64,000 bases of DNA, taken from NCBI RefSeq assembly GCF_032062135.1, contig NC_092859.1, forward strand, positions 65,915,456 through 65,979,455, given 5' to 3'. Numbering within the stretch: position 1 is the first letter of the stretch; every line of letters starts with the position of its first letter. Shown here piece by piece: positions 1 to 10,652 of this stretch. The notes beneath the pieces were generated by a model that did not search any database, had not been told where the DNA came from, and saw only the letters and a program-made list of their open reading frames with translations. Made by a program: the position numbers and the translations under genes. Origin of the DNA: Pyxicephalus adspersus. Taxonomy: Eukaryota; Chordata; Amphibia; Anura; Pyxicephalidae.

Positions 1-720
1 TACGGAAGTGCGTGTTCAAAGTCAAATAGGTCCCTTTCCTAGGTTACATTGTCTCCGATCAGAGTCTGACCATGGATCCAGCCAAGGTCACTGCTGTCCT
101 TGATTGGCCTCAGCCCATAAATTTGAAGGCCCTACAAAGATTCCTAGGTTTCGCCAATTTCTATAGGAGATTTATTAAGAACTACTTGGTTGTGGTCACT
201 CCCTTTACTGATCTGACATGGAAGGGAGCAAATCCTTCCCAGTGGCCAACCCAGGCTTGTGAAGCCTATAAAAGATTGAAAGAGGCTTTTGGCTTTGCCC
301 CTATCCCTGTACATCCAGATATCCAGCAACCCTTTTTTGTGGAGGTAGATGCATCCAAGCTTGGGGTCGGAGCAAATTTATCACAGTACAGGGGAAACCC
401 AGAAGTTTACACCCTTGCTCCTTCTTTTCCAGTAAATTTTCTCCAGCAGAACAAAATTATGATTTTGGAAATCAAGAACTCTTGGCTATCAAATTAGCTT
501 TTGAGGAGTGGAGACACTGGTTGGAGGGGGCAGAGCATCAAGTAACTGTATTTACTGACCATAAGTATCTAGAGTACATAGAGGGAGCCAAAAGATTAAA
601 TTCCCGACAAGCATGTTGGGCATTATTTTTTCACGTTTTAACTTTACCATAACATACATACAGGGGTCCAAAAATGTTAAGGCCGATGCCCTATCACGTA
701 ATTTTCCTGAAGCAGGCTGC
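1..720 (+). pseudogene. Ty3/Gypsy reverse transcriptase thumb and RNase H (broken)
   Basis: Translation shows the reverse transcriptase connection region ([13 protein letters not shown], near 145-185) followed by RNase H. RNase H landmarks are [10 protein letters not shown] near 345-375, [16 protein letters not shown] near 487-535, [13 protein letters not shown] near 552-590 and the terminal ADALSRNF near 682-705. RNase H would degrade the RNA strand during reverse transcription. The reading frame is lost between about 420 and 500 and again near 612, so the domain is split over two frames. The Met at 72 is internal, not a real start. The family assignment is secure; the gene is certainly inactive. 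Confidence 0.9.
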
Positions 721-2117
721 TGCACAGATTATTTGCCCAAACCTTTCCTTCCCTCTCACTCTGTCCTCGGGGTATTATCTACTAGTCCGCTTTCCTCTGA
801 TCTATCGGCCCTTTTAGAGCCTCACCAGTCTGACCCACCTCCTAGCAAACCGTCGGGGTGGTTATATGTACCACTGCCCCTACGCCGGCAGGTCCTCCAG
901 CAGTTTCATGAGTCCAAGGTTACTGGACACCCAGGAGAAAAAAAGACTTTGGCGTTACTTGTACACCATGTGTGGTGGCTGTCCCTTTCTGAGGATACTT
1001 GAGCATTTCTAAAGTCTTGCACCACGTTTGCTCGCAGTAAAACTCCTCACGTAGCCCCAGCGGGTACCCTTCAGCCACTGCCTGTCCCTGGCAAACCCTG
1101 GTCGCACATTGAGATTGATTTCATAGTGGATCCACCGGTGTCCAAAGGATGCACTATGTGGGTGGTGGTGGACTGGTTTAGTAAAATGGCGCACTTTGTA
1201 CCCCTTCACAAACTGCCCACAGTGAAGGAATTATCGCAACATTTCATTGAGAATATTTTCTGGTTGCATGGTATCCCAGACAATGTAGTCTCTGTTAGAG
1301 GTGTGCAGTTTGAGTCCCAATTCTGGTTTTCGTTTTGTGCACCTTCAGGCATTTCCCTTTCCTTCTCTACTTTGTTTCAGGTTGTCAGGAGGAATAGGCA
1401 AATTATCTTCTATTTGCCGAGTTCACCTTTAACAATGCTGTATATTCCTCGACTAAAATGTCTCCATTTCAATGCCTTGGTGGATGGAATACAAAATTCT
1501 CTTCTTTGTTTAGTCCCCCCTCCAACATACCTCTATTGGAAGATTGGCTCACCAACAGGACCACTATTTGGTCTGAAGTACAACAAAACTCAAGTAAAAC
1601 AAAACCACTGCCCAGAAAGCTTCAAACGATCTGTTGATCGACATTGTTCCAAGGAGCCAGAATTTGCTCCAGGGAACTTAGTTTGGTTTTACACCCCGAA
1701 TATTGCCCTTCGCCAGCCCTCTACCAAGCTCGGGCAGAAATTCATTGGCCTATACTCTATTGCTGAGAGAATTAATGGAGTGACCTATAGGGTAACCCTG
1801 CCTTGCACTGTTAGGAGTGTAGACTCCTTCCATGTTTCGTTATTAAACCGGGAGCAAATGCAGCCCCTTCCTTGGAGCCTACCTCCCTTGAATGTGGAGG
1901 GTGAGCCTGAGTTTGACATTGAGAAAATTTTGGATTCTCATTGGGTACAAAATTCTCTCCAGTATTTGATAGATTGAAAAGGTTATGGTCCAGAGGAAAG
2001 GAATTGGGTTCCAGAACACCACGTTCATGCGGAAAAGTTAATCAGGAAGGTTCCTGATGAAAACCCTGAAAAAGCACAAGTGGAGGTCCAAAGGCCCCTT
2101 CCTCAAGAGGGGGGTAA
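721..2117 (+). pseudogene. Ty3/Gypsy integrase with C-terminal chromodomain (broken)
   Basis: The zinc-binding start (HESKVTGHPGEKKT, near 906-950) is followed by a stop at about 1000, then the catalytic core with IEIDFIV near 1110-1130 and WVVVDWFSKMAHFVP near 1160-1205. The second catalytic aspartate, normally in an SDRG box, reads SVRG here (near 1290-1302), so the active site is destroyed. The middle of the core at 1320-1600 is poorly conserved. The tail holds a chromodomain (EFDIEKILDSH near 1910-1940), which in this family steers insertion toward marked chromatin. Its conserved WKGYG box has Trp replaced by a stop at 1975-1977, after which the frame continues to about 2117. Confidence 0.9.
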
Positions 2118-2801
2118 TGTTAGGAAGTGCCCTCTGGACCTGCGATTGCGCTTGTGGTAGCACTGGGGTTTCAGAATCAGTGCCCAGAGGGTTGCTGCAT
2201 CCCTGTAGCTGGGATTTTTCCCTCCGCATCCTCTGCACTGAGGCTCCACAGCTGAAAGGAAATTGGAGCTGTGTGCAGCAGATTAGCAGAGGGGTTCCTG
2301 TTAATCCCTTGTTGTCATTGGCTGGTGGGCCTTTATAGCCTCTCTGCTCTCAGTCAGATGTGCCTGTTATAGTGTCTGCTGGGCTTACCTGTGTTGGATT
2401 GATTTTTGAGTATTCTCTGTTACTGACCTGTGCGTTTTCCTGACTATCTGTTGAACTCTGCCTGGACAGACCTCTGCTTGGGACCCCAACTCTGTTTGTG
2501 CCTTTCCCTTTGTACTTTGCTGGATGGACTAATTTCCTGTGTTTTTGACCTTGGCTTGTTTTTGGATTTCCTGACATTCTGAACTCTGCAGTTGTGAGCT
2601 CTGTACTCTGCATTTGTGGGCGCCGGGTTGGCTGCCGGCCTATCTCCAGACACCATCTCTTGCACACTAAGTTCTGGGGGCAACCGAGTGCTGGGAGACA
2701 CAACCAGTCTCCCGAGGCTGGGCGGGGGCTGCTATAGGCGAAAACTGCGGCAATTGGGGGATTGGTGTCTGGGGAATACTGGTATTGACCCGGGCCTTAC
2801 A
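2118..2801 (+). mobile_element. 3' LTR of the Ty3/Gypsy element
   Basis: It starts directly after a purine-rich tract (AAGAGGGGGGTAA) with TGTTAGG and ends with CCTTACA, a near-perfect short inverted pair (TGTTAGG against TGTAAGG) typical of LTR ends. Length is 684 bp. A TATA-like TTTATAGC sits near 2331. No partner LTR is visible because the 5' end of the element lies outside the window. Confidence 0.75.
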
Positions 2802-3360
2802 CCTGTTTATTGAGACACAGCTATCTTGGGTATCTATAACCATAAATTTAGTAGTATAATTTACATTGGCACTGCAGGTTATGATTTTTAAGCACTATGA
2901 TGGTTTTATAAGTGGTACCCCAACACTAAGAATATATCCCTTCATGAAACATGCCTAAGGGAGGTCTGGCATAAATAATTAACAAGATAATTTAATTGAT
3001 TTTTTTGTCCTATTACACAAATTATTTTATTGAAAGAAAATAAAATTATTTAAAACAATTCATGATTGGCTTAATGAATTTTTTAATAAACTTGGTATTT
3101 CATTGTAGAACTGGTATCTCATTGCAGAATGTCAAAACAGGCAGTTCCAAAGTAAGGTGTCTGTTTTCTTGCCTCTTTTCCCCCTCAAACCTCTTTTTGA
3201 GTCCCGGCTGAAATTTTTCTGTGAAAGGAGTTTTTTATATTTTGGATATAAATTGATTCTCATTGTAAGTATCAAAAGATTTTTGGGAAAAGCCAAATAA
3301 ATCTTTTTTTAGGAATATTATCATAATTGATTAAATGCTATTTTTTGTAGAATTATCTGT

Positions 3361-3406
3361 ATCCCTCCTGATGAAGTTGTTGTATCCACGAAACGCGTTG
3401 AGGACA
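3361..3406 (+). other. Hammerhead-ribozyme-like motif
   Basis: CTGATGA at 3368-3374 and CGAAAC at 3389-3394 match the two conserved core boxes of hammerhead ribozymes, in the right order. A 4-bp outer stem can form (CCTC at 3364-3367 with GAGG at 3400-3403). The middle stem is weak in this copy and no standard GTC cleavage triplet is present, so it would be a decayed or minimal form. Penelope-like retroelements are known to carry minimal hammerheads in their terminal repeats; linking this motif to them is an inference. A related motif lies at 33532-33569. Confidence 0.35.
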
Positions 3407-3578
3407 TTCATATACGTATGACATGAATGAGTGATACAGAATGTTATATTTTGTAACCATGTATATTTTTAATATTTTGTATTGAAGCTGTTTTTAACAA
3501 ATAGAACCATGGTGTAAAGTAAAATGAATTATTTTGAAAACCTTTAAAAATCAAATGTATACATAGAAAATTTTGCTA

Positions 3579-3649
3579 TGTGCCTTATCAGCCCCGTTTG
3601 TGTTCCCCTCAAACAACTGCTTTTAATTTAATTCGGGGATGTGGCACAT
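3579..3649. repeat. Short imperfect inverted repeat
   Basis: ATGTGCC...CCCCG at 3579-3595 is answered by CGGGG...GGCACAT at 3634-3649, with a loop of about 38 bases. It lies just beyond the broken 3' end of the minus-strand DIRS element, so it may be part of that element's terminus or an unrelated foldback. Confidence 0.45.
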
Positions 3650-3689
3650 TTTTTGTTATGGGTTACTTCTAGACTCATGGTATAGCATT

Positions 3690-4480
3690 ACCAACTAACT
3701 TTAAAAAAACTTTCACAACAAATCGGCACAATACAATGTTTTTTCAGGACCAAAAAACAGAAAAGCCTTGAGATAGTGAACTACATTATCCCTACCCGAC
3801 TCAAAAATTTAAAACCACTCCAAAAAGCTAGAAAATGTTTCAAAATATGCACATGACAATGAACAACCCATTGGGAGGCACATATCATAAAAGTAACAGC
3901 CATTAAAATAGAAACCTGAATGAACGATAACATTCAGGGGCTATGGGAAGTAGCCTAAAAGCAGACTTAATATCCGCTTTAGCTAACAAAGCATGTTGTC
4001 TATACATTCTCAATTTTGCTAACGCAGATTCAAAGGAAGTATAAGAAACTGATGCTAAAGAGGCATCAATCTCATTCAGTCACTCACCTTTCAAAAATGG
4101 TAAACAATGAAAGAGTCTAAAAGAATTAGGCTCCTTTTTTGGCACTATACCAACTAGAGAAATTCGAAAATCCCTAAAAGGAGGGATTGGGAAAGGACCC
4201 GCAACCCTTCCTTCAGCAATCTCTTTAAAAAATTTTCTGTCACAATATGTTTAAGCGTTGACACAGATTTCAGGTTATCCACTATAGTACAATCCAAGCC
4301 ATTAAAAACTGGCAATTTGAAACCATATTTAAAACCATCACACAACATTTGAGCCCTCACCTTGTCTTGGTAGCAATTCAACCACCATTGCATTTTCCCA
4401 GATTCACTGGGGTGTGAACTATTGGGAAAGAATTTCTTTCTAAAAACAGGATTAGCATTTGCCCTTTTAAAACATCTAGG
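3690..4480 (-). pseudogene. DIRS-type reverse transcriptase (broken, catalytic residues lost)
   Basis: Reading leftward from 4480, blocks of a DIRS reverse transcriptase appear in order: WWLNCYQDKVRAQML near 4330-4390, KKEPNSFRLFHCLPF near 4100-4140, LLAKADIKSAFRLLPI near 3935-3985 (holding one catalytic Asp), CLPMGCSLSCAYFETF near 3835-3885, and the active-site box near 3761-3775. In working enzymes that box reads YLDDF; here it reads YLKAF, so both catalytic aspartates are gone. A stop lies after the FLEWF block, and frameshifts separate the pieces. Homology fades below about 3700. Confidence 0.8.
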
Positions 4481-4489
4481 TAAGGGACT

Positions 4490-6263
4490 CTGAACATAAC
4501 TTAAACTCATGTCTATACCGACAAGAATTCAGCTGTCTGCATTGACCTTTATTGAATGCAAAGCATACCCCTTTCTTGGTAGAAGGAAGTGTAGGCATAG
4601 AGATAGGTTGCCTTAAAGGAGCTGCTTTCTGAGGCAAAATTAGGTTCAACCACAATCCAACGTCCTTCATTTCCCAACGAAGGTTAGGATAGATTGATAA
4701 CTTTAGCCAAAATGACTCATCATATTGAAACCAACCCGGACCCCCACAATTTTTGTATGCTTCTAGGATGATTTTAATATGTTGAAAAAGTGCATTGCAA
4801 TATTGTATTTTTCTCGAAGAACACTGCTGAAAATGAAAAAAGCTTGCAGCCAATTATAGTTGTTCTAGCCTGCATCAATCTTCCTCTCCTTTGTCTTCAA
4901 CTTTTTTTTTATCATTTTTAGAAAGAAATTCTTTTGAAGAAGCAAGAACCGACAATAAGTCAATTAATTCTCCCTTCCAAATCTTTTCTTTAATGGACAA
5001 AGAAAGATGAAACCCTGAAGGTGATACTTTACACAGAATAGCCTCCTTAAAACAAAATTCTGGAATATTATTCATACACCCAGAAGCATAGTTAATACTG
5101 GAACCTAAACTATTAGAATCAGATGACTGAGAAGAAGTAACTACACCAGGAGCAGCTACAGCAAATGTTGTATCACCCTGATTAGTAAACTGTCCAAACT
5201 GACTCATGTGAGACCAACTTTTCATCTTTTGCGCTCCTATTAGAACCACTAACAATTTGTGACAAAGAAATTACTAAATCATTTAAAGTAGTAAATTAGA
5301 ATGCTCATCAGCAGTCATTTCACTGGTCTGCTGTGAATTTACTTCTCCAGATAAGGATTCATTGAATCCATAAGGATTCTTTGGGTAAACAGACACCTTC
5401 TTCTTGCTGTTGATTTATGAGTTCATTGACTACATTAACAGCACTGTCATCTGACCTCTGATCCAGCACAGGCAAAGGTATCCTTAATTAAGGAGCCCTC
5501 ATCGTGTGTATTTATGGCCAGAGTCTGATCTGCTTCAGTCACTCTGTCTACTTGCCTAGGCATGGCTCGTCGCTCAGCAGAAAACTGCCGGCCACAGACC
5601 TGCCTGTGAACTTGAATCCTACGAGATGGAGATACAGGTCTTCTTCTTTTCCCACTCCGTGCAGCCGACCTTCTGACAGTCATGACAGATGCCTGCTTCT
5701 CCTCTTGAGATAACTGTACCTGCCTTTGACACTGACGCCTGGGGGATGGTGACTCAGGCCGTCTTTTCCTAATACTCTGCTTGGACGACCTGACAGGAAT
5801 GACATATGCCAGCTCATCTTCATGACCCTGCTTACCTAATTCCTCATAATGAAGGGGAGCCTTTGCCAACCTGTAGAGAAGACCAAGAAGTAGAAGGACG
5901 CTCTAGAGCACAGCTTCTAATACACAGACGAGCTTGGAGAAGGCTGTGCTCTAAATCTTGAACCCCCTCATGCCTCTCGATCAACATATCTAGGGAACTC
6001 TCCTCTTGAAGATTTAGGTTAGCCTGAAAAGCCGGAGGCACAGATGAGGATATTGAAAGCTCAGAAACAGTTCCTGCTACTTCTTTAAGTGCTTCAGCTG
6101 AATCCTCAGACAAACAATGCTTCAGCCATTCTTCCCCTCTAGGTCCCTGAGCCTTCTCTAAGACACACCACAGTAAGGTCTTCATGGCAGCTTCTTTTAG
6201 TGCTCCCAGGTGAACAGCGAAGCGCTGAAGCCAAACGTCCTTATATAACCTACTGGCTCGCAC
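4490..6263 (-). pseudogene. DIRS-type ORF1 (gag-like) with CCCHC zinc finger, broken
   Basis: The first frame (5844-6263) is helical and acidic; the next (5447-5869) is basic and Ser/Arg-rich with duplicated blocks such as RRPESPSPRR and RRPVSPSRR. Frames at 4875-5255 and 4476-4853 carry the conserved DIRS ORF1 core. The last one ends in a finger with Cys97, Cys105, Cys111, His115 and Cys120 (genome 4494-4565), a likely nucleic-acid binder. The product is expected to coat element RNA. At least three frameshifts or stops separate the parts. The start at 6263 is simply the first Met in frame and may not be original. Confidence 0.7.
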
Positions 6264-6401
6264 CTAGAAGCTTCCGGAAGTCCACCATAGTTTTCCATTA
6301 GAACATATAAAAAGTTAAAAAACATTTCATTAGACGTATTTCGATAAATTTTAAGTAAAAGGGGATAATAAATGGAAAAAAGGAGACAAGAAAAAAGGGA
6401 A

Positions 6402-7267
6402 ATGGTGATGAAAGGAGGTCCAGGTTGCCAAGCACAACATTAAACCACATTTATTAACAAGCTCACAAGCGGGCTCAAGCACTCTTAGAAATGAACAGAT
6501 GTTCTGTTGCTGCTCAACCTAATTTTGCTCATTACATACTGGATTGTATGTAGCTGTTTACATAATTCAAATAGTACTAGTATACAAAACTTCCAGGAAC
6601 AAATAAACTTTGTGCCAAACATATTTTCTTGCTTTTACAGCCTTTCAGGGTGTTTATGCAGTTTGCCATTTCAGACCTTAGGCCCACTATATATTTACTT
6701 ACTTCAGCTTGGTAGTGGAAGCACATAAAGGTGGATTCCTCCTTTAACCAGAAGCAATATCATCCATGAATGTTGCTTTGAGCCAACCCCATGACATCAG
6801 AAATCATAGAAAGAATTAGGCAATCTTTTCAATTTGAAGCATGTTAAGCAATATGACAAAAAAACCCTCTTTGCCTATTTCTTCCTATAATTTCTCTTTT
6901 ATATGTATATGTACACACATATAAAAGCATACATATATGCATGAATGTACATACATTAGTGCACATAAAGCAAAACAAACAATATACACATAAAAAGAAA
7001 AACTTACCCTAATGATGATCCTTCTCTGCAAAAGTGGCAGGCATTTTCAATTGATAGAACGCAGGGGTGGAAGTCTCCCTTATAAGTCTCCTTATTAAAG
7101 GGGGCTTCCAGGTTCAAAATCCTGCTAAAAACAGTTTAAAAAGCCCCCATTGTGTTCAATGGAAGCATTCTTAAAAAGCATAAAATCGCTTGTAGAAGTG
7201 CATAAAAACGCATATAAACATGGCAGAAACGTTTACATGCATTTTTAAAACAGCCTAAATCTGAAAA

Positions 7268-7304
<37 letters not shown>

Positions 7305-7725
7305 TTTCATAATTTAATACTATGTTTATTTGTATTTATATATTTATCATAGATATATATATACAAACAAGAACATGGGTGGATGATCTAGTCCGCTGGC
7401 AAAAGTGAAGTTTCTGATCTGAAAATATTAGGTCATTGAAAAATATGCTTATTTCTAAGCTAATATATATCTTTGAAACATTTGAACACATAAAACATTT
7501 TTATTTACGGCTAAGTGGAAGATGTGTGCCGTTTGAAAGAACGATTTGTTAGGGAAAGATTGACTTTTAATGCAAGCGTCAGATCATTTTATTTGATAAA
7601 TGCTAGGAGAATATACCAGCCTATTCTCAACGGCTGAAAATTACTTGATAAATAGGTTAGAGGGGTCTGGTGCCGGATTGCAAATACGCGAGCCAACTTT
7701 CGATTTTGTTTAATGAATCAGGCCC
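6402..7725 (+). mobile_element. Harbinger-family copy H1, non-coding
   Basis: The stretch from ATGGTGAT at 6402 is repeated, diverged, at 19160-19400 and 60650-61200; its last 300 bases recur at 26530-27045, 62500-62940 and (inverted) 9940-10231. It ends with TTTAATGAATCAGGCCC. The same family holds a HARBI1-type transposase at 56912-58490, which is the basis for the Harbinger label. This copy has no coding sequence and lacks the left end. A (TA)n run fills 7270-7302. Confidence 0.65.
7270..7302. repeat. (TA)n microsatellite in Harbinger copy H1
   Basis: Pure AT dinucleotide run. The same family position carries TA-rich sequence in other copies (10210-10231, 62397-62440), so it is partly a family trait. 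Confidence 0.95.
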
Positions 7726-8380
7726 TATATGAATGCATTTTTAAATAAACCCAATTATGCTCTGTTAATAACATAAGCTCTATGGGTGGCGTCACTGTAA
7801 TGGCCCTGTTTTGGATCCTTTAGCCACAAAGGTGAAGCTCAGTTTTTGTGCTGTTTCACATTACCACCTTATCCATTGACTTACCTCCTAGACCCAGTTT
7901 TAGCAGATTATTTGCCCACATGCTGAGTTGATATTATTAACCAGCCAATCATGGTATTAGCTCCAAGATATTTGGTAAAAATGCTATTAAAAAACAAGTA
8001 AAAGGCTTACCTAAATATAAAATCACATAAGAACATTTTATTTAAACAAATCAAAGCATTACATAACAATAAAATTATGTCAGCATCAGATAAACTATGG
8101 TTGATAGATCTCAATGTTACATACCATATATATAGTTTGAAACAATAAATCACCACTCCAAAGGAAAAGTCTCACAAATCGTTTGCACAGTGGAGGGGGA
8201 GATTGTTCATTCAACAGATTTTGCACCAATGTAGCAGCTTCCTCAGGAATGAATAGCAGAGATCATATCCAATTAAACAATAGAGTCTGAACAACAGGAT
8301 GGAAATTGTAGTTCAGGAATGCAATGAAGCCAGATGCACAGGCTCAACAGGACACTAGTGGGCTGTCATAAAATGGGAGT
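7726..8380. other. No recognised feature
   Basis: About 650 bases of AT-rich sequence without coding signal or a repeat match elsewhere in the window that I could see. Confidence 0.5.
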
Positions 8381-8381
8381 C

Positions 8382-8640
8382 CTAACCTCCCCAGCGGTAA
8401 CCCGAGTGTGACTCGGAGTAAAAAAAACAAGCTGAAAGCGGTAACCACACTCAGGGTAGTTAAAAAAGTAAAAAATAAAGGCTTACCTGGTCCCATCAGC
8501 GTCCTCCAGCATCTTCCAGGCTCCTGCCATCCTCTGGCCAAGTCCTCTTTGTCGATCTGTCCCCTGGTAAGTGCGCTGACGTTCACCTGGAGTTCTCGGT
8601 GACATCGGTGTGTACAGCCGTCGCTAGGTTTTGCATTTAA
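8382..8640 (+). mobile_element. piggyBac-like terminal fragment
   Basis: TAACCTCCCCAGCGGTAA at 8383-8400 followed by a GTGTGACTCGGAGT segment and AAAGCGGTAACC closely parallels the left end of the piggyBac element at 24596 (TTAACCCCCCTAGCGGTAA, AAAGCGGTAACTCCGAG). The TTAA target site is not preserved on this side and no opposite end is found, so this is a solitary, decayed end, probably of a non-autonomous relative. Confidence 0.6.
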
Positions 8641-8660
8641 TACTGTATTGAATGCAATAC

Positions 8661-8930
8661 ACTGAATTTATATGTCTAAAAGCAGTACATTGTCTTTCAT
8701 GAAAATTTATTTTACAGTATAATATAAAAGTATGAGTATAATAAAGTTTGAAACACAAAATCCTTTCAAAGTTTATTAAAAAATTTATTATTAAAATTAT
8801 TTAAAAAAAATAATTTTTTATTTTGACATGATTTTGGGTTTCAAACTTTATTATACTCATACTAATAAATTATATTGTAAAATCAATTTTCATGAAAAAC
8901 AATGTACCGCTTTTAGATTTATAAATCTGG
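8661..8930. repeat. Long inverted repeat (arms about 110 bp)
   Basis: Left arm 8661-8770 and right arm 8821-8930 are reverse complements with scattered mismatches; both contain the landmark AGTATGAGTATAATAAAGTT or its complement. The loop is about 50 bases of nearly pure A/T. It follows the piggyBac-like end directly, so it may be the interior of a foldback MITE of that family. Confidence 0.75.
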
Positions 8931-9234
8931 ACAGAAATGAGGTGAAACATCCAAATAGAGTTAAATCCAGGAAAGCCTTTGAAAGTCCTGCTTTCTTTGA
9001 ACATTTCCTGTTCTTTAAAAATAATTTTTTCATTATTAACTAGCCAGTTATTTCTTCCAAAGACTCAGAAGATAGATCTAAAGCCATTTTTCTTACAAGA
9101 AGTACAATACAGCGGTTACAATACAGTCTTATAAGTATATCTATAAGTGTAATAAGACATTGATTTGCTAGGCATTGTCTATAAGATGGCTGACTGAAAA
9201 CATGAGGAGACAGGGAGTGTCTAACTAAGACTGT
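8931..9234. other. No recognised feature
   Basis: Non-coding DNA between the inverted repeat and the BEL/Pao integrase remnant. Part of it may be the distal 3' end of that element. Confidence 0.4.
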
Positions 9235-9939
9235 ATTAACTAGTCACAACTTTGCAGACTTTGCAACAAACTCAGATTTTCCTTTCTCCACCTTTCCCAG
9301 AAACAACTGGCAAGATGCTGGAATTTCTTCCAACAAAATTTGTAAAGATTGTGCTCCCTGAGAGCTCCAGGTGGAGTAGGAATTTCTCCCAATTTTTGTG
9401 TCAATAAGGCAGCTGGGGTTAAAATGGCAGACGACTATGAAGACTTCAGAATAGATGGGAACCAGGGGCCTTTAGTTGATTGTAGCTGACATTTCAGTAA
9501 GAAAGGTGGTTAAGACTTCATGAGTGAGCTTAGCAGAGTTGGTCTCCATAAGCATAGAGTCTAAAATGCGTCTAGCGATCCCAATCATTCTCTCTCATGA
9601 GCCGTCCATATGGATGAATGTAGTGGGTTGAACTTCCACTCACAACCGTTTTTCTCCAGATAATCCCCAACCAGCTTTTTGTCTATCTCCAAATCCTTCC
9701 AAGCTCCCATGAAATTGGTACCGCAGTCTGACCTCAAGTGTTTTACTGGTCCTCTAATTGTGAGAAATCTTCTCAGGGCATTTAGAAAGCTTGATGAATC
9801 CGGGCAGGCTGCTTCACCATTCGCAATCCAAAATCACCTTGATCATTTAATCAACCAAATCCGAGGTGCAGACGTACTCACGCGCAAGTCATCAACAGAA
9901 GCAATCTCTGTGACAGATATGTGCAGCCCTGGCAGTTTT
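9235..9939 (-). pseudogene. BEL/Pao retrotransposon integrase fragment (broken)
   Basis: Reading leftward on the minus strand: NALRRFLTIRGPVKHLRS then DCGTNFMGAWKDLEID near 9690-9790, which is the BEL/Pao form of the second catalytic Asp box; EWKFNP near 9630; SWERMIGIARRILDSML with one stop near 9560-9620; LTHEVLTTFLTEMSATIN near 9500-9540; then an FWERWRKENLSLLQ block near 9260-9310, typical of the integrase C-terminal region. The frame shifts several times. Integrase would join element DNA to the chromosome. The upstream side is cut by a Harbinger-family piece at 9940. The family call is firm on block order; the exact ends are approximate. Confidence 0.75.
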
Positions 9940-10231
9940 TACACTGGCGAGCTTGCATTAAACTCACTGTTCCCCTAAAAATACATTCTTTCTAATGGCA
10001 CACATATTACCCTTAGCCCTAAAAAAAATGTTTGTGCAGTTCAAATGTTTAAAACATTTATATGTGCTAAGAAATAAGCATACGATGCCTGATCGGAGGA
10101 GTCGCCTGGGGGTAAATATTGCGACTCTCCGCAGGCTAAACCTCGACTTTGCCATCAAATTTTCCCAAAAAAGTCACAAGCACACACACGTTCTTGTTTG
10201 CTTCTATAGCTATATATATATATATATATAT
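9940..10231 (-). mobile_element. Harbinger-family fragment H2
   Basis: The reverse complement matches the 3' part of the family seen at 62520-62770, sharing GTGTGCCATTAGAAAGAAT and AGGGGAACAGTGA with it. It carries the GCAAACAAGAACGTGTG side of the family near 10180-10205 and a (TA)n run at 10210-10231. It ends against the BEL/Pao integrase on one side and an LTR on the other. Confidence 0.65.
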
Positions 10232-10652
10232 TGTGGGAATTAGCTGGACAAATGGTAGGCAACTAGCAGGACTGGATGCCAAATCAGGTTTTTATTGCAA
10301 AAAACAACAACAAAAATTGTCCCAACAGGGTGGCTTAACTTCAGCCAGTTAAAGATCAAAGACATAAACACTTATCTTCAGCAGTCCTGTGTACTATCAA
10401 AGTCCATTTCCAACAAAAAGGCAGAAAAATCAACTAGGTGACCTTGTTTGTAGAGTCTTGTCTCTTTCTTTCTTTCTTTCTTTCTTTCTCAGGAACACTG
10501 TGTAGAGGAAGGTTCTCAAGCCCCCTCCAGTAGAGTCTCTTTTCCTCTCCAGCTCTCTGGCAGCCATTCTCTTTTTACTCCCTCTGGGAGCTGCACCTGG
10601 ACTCTTCTCCAGCAGAGGGGAAAACCTGGGATGGCCTGCTAGAGCAGACACA
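10232..10652 (-). mobile_element. LTR of the second Ty3/Gypsy element
   Basis: On the minus strand it would start TGTGTCTG (10652) and end TTCCCACA (10232). A polyadenylation signal AATAAA on the same strand lies near 10289-10294, as expected in the R region. A (TTTC)n tract is at about 10466-10489. The proposed 5' edge is where recognisable coding sequence of the adjoining RNase H start stops. The boundaries are inferred and no second LTR is in view. Confidence 0.5.

Larger units (their letters stand above)
1..2801 (+). mobile_element. Ty3/Gypsy retrotransposon with chromodomain, 3' half and 3' LTR
   Basis: The window opens inside the pol gene of a Ty3/Gypsy element. Order along the strand is the end of reverse transcriptase, RNase H, integrase, chromodomain, a purine-rich tract at about 2106-2114 and a 3' LTR. 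Gag, protease and the catalytic part of reverse transcriptase would lie upstream of the window. The chromodomain at the integrase C-terminus marks the chromovirus group. The coding part carries several stops and frameshifts, so this copy cannot encode its own enzymes. Confidence 0.9.
2802..3680. other. AT-rich non-coding stretch with a hammerhead-like motif and an inverted repeat
   Basis: No coding signal is seen. Two structured spots are listed separately (3361-3406 and 3579-3649). The remainder is AT-rich with many short T and A runs, and may be old repeat DNA too diverged to name. Confidence 0.5.
3690..6290 (-). mobile_element. DIRS-type (tyrosine-recombinase) retrotransposon, truncated
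   Basis: On the minus strand, a gag-like ORF1 with a terminal CCCHC-type finger is followed by a DIRS-type reverse transcriptase. DIRS elements use a tyrosine recombinase instead of an integrase. That gene, RNase H and the split repeats are missing here, so the copy is cut off within the reverse transcriptase. The identification rests on the ORF1 block (YDESFW..., LRWEMKDVGLWLNL) with the finger, and on the RT blocks KKEPNSFRL, KADIKSAFRLLPI and CLPMGCSLSCAYFE. Confidence 0.8.
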
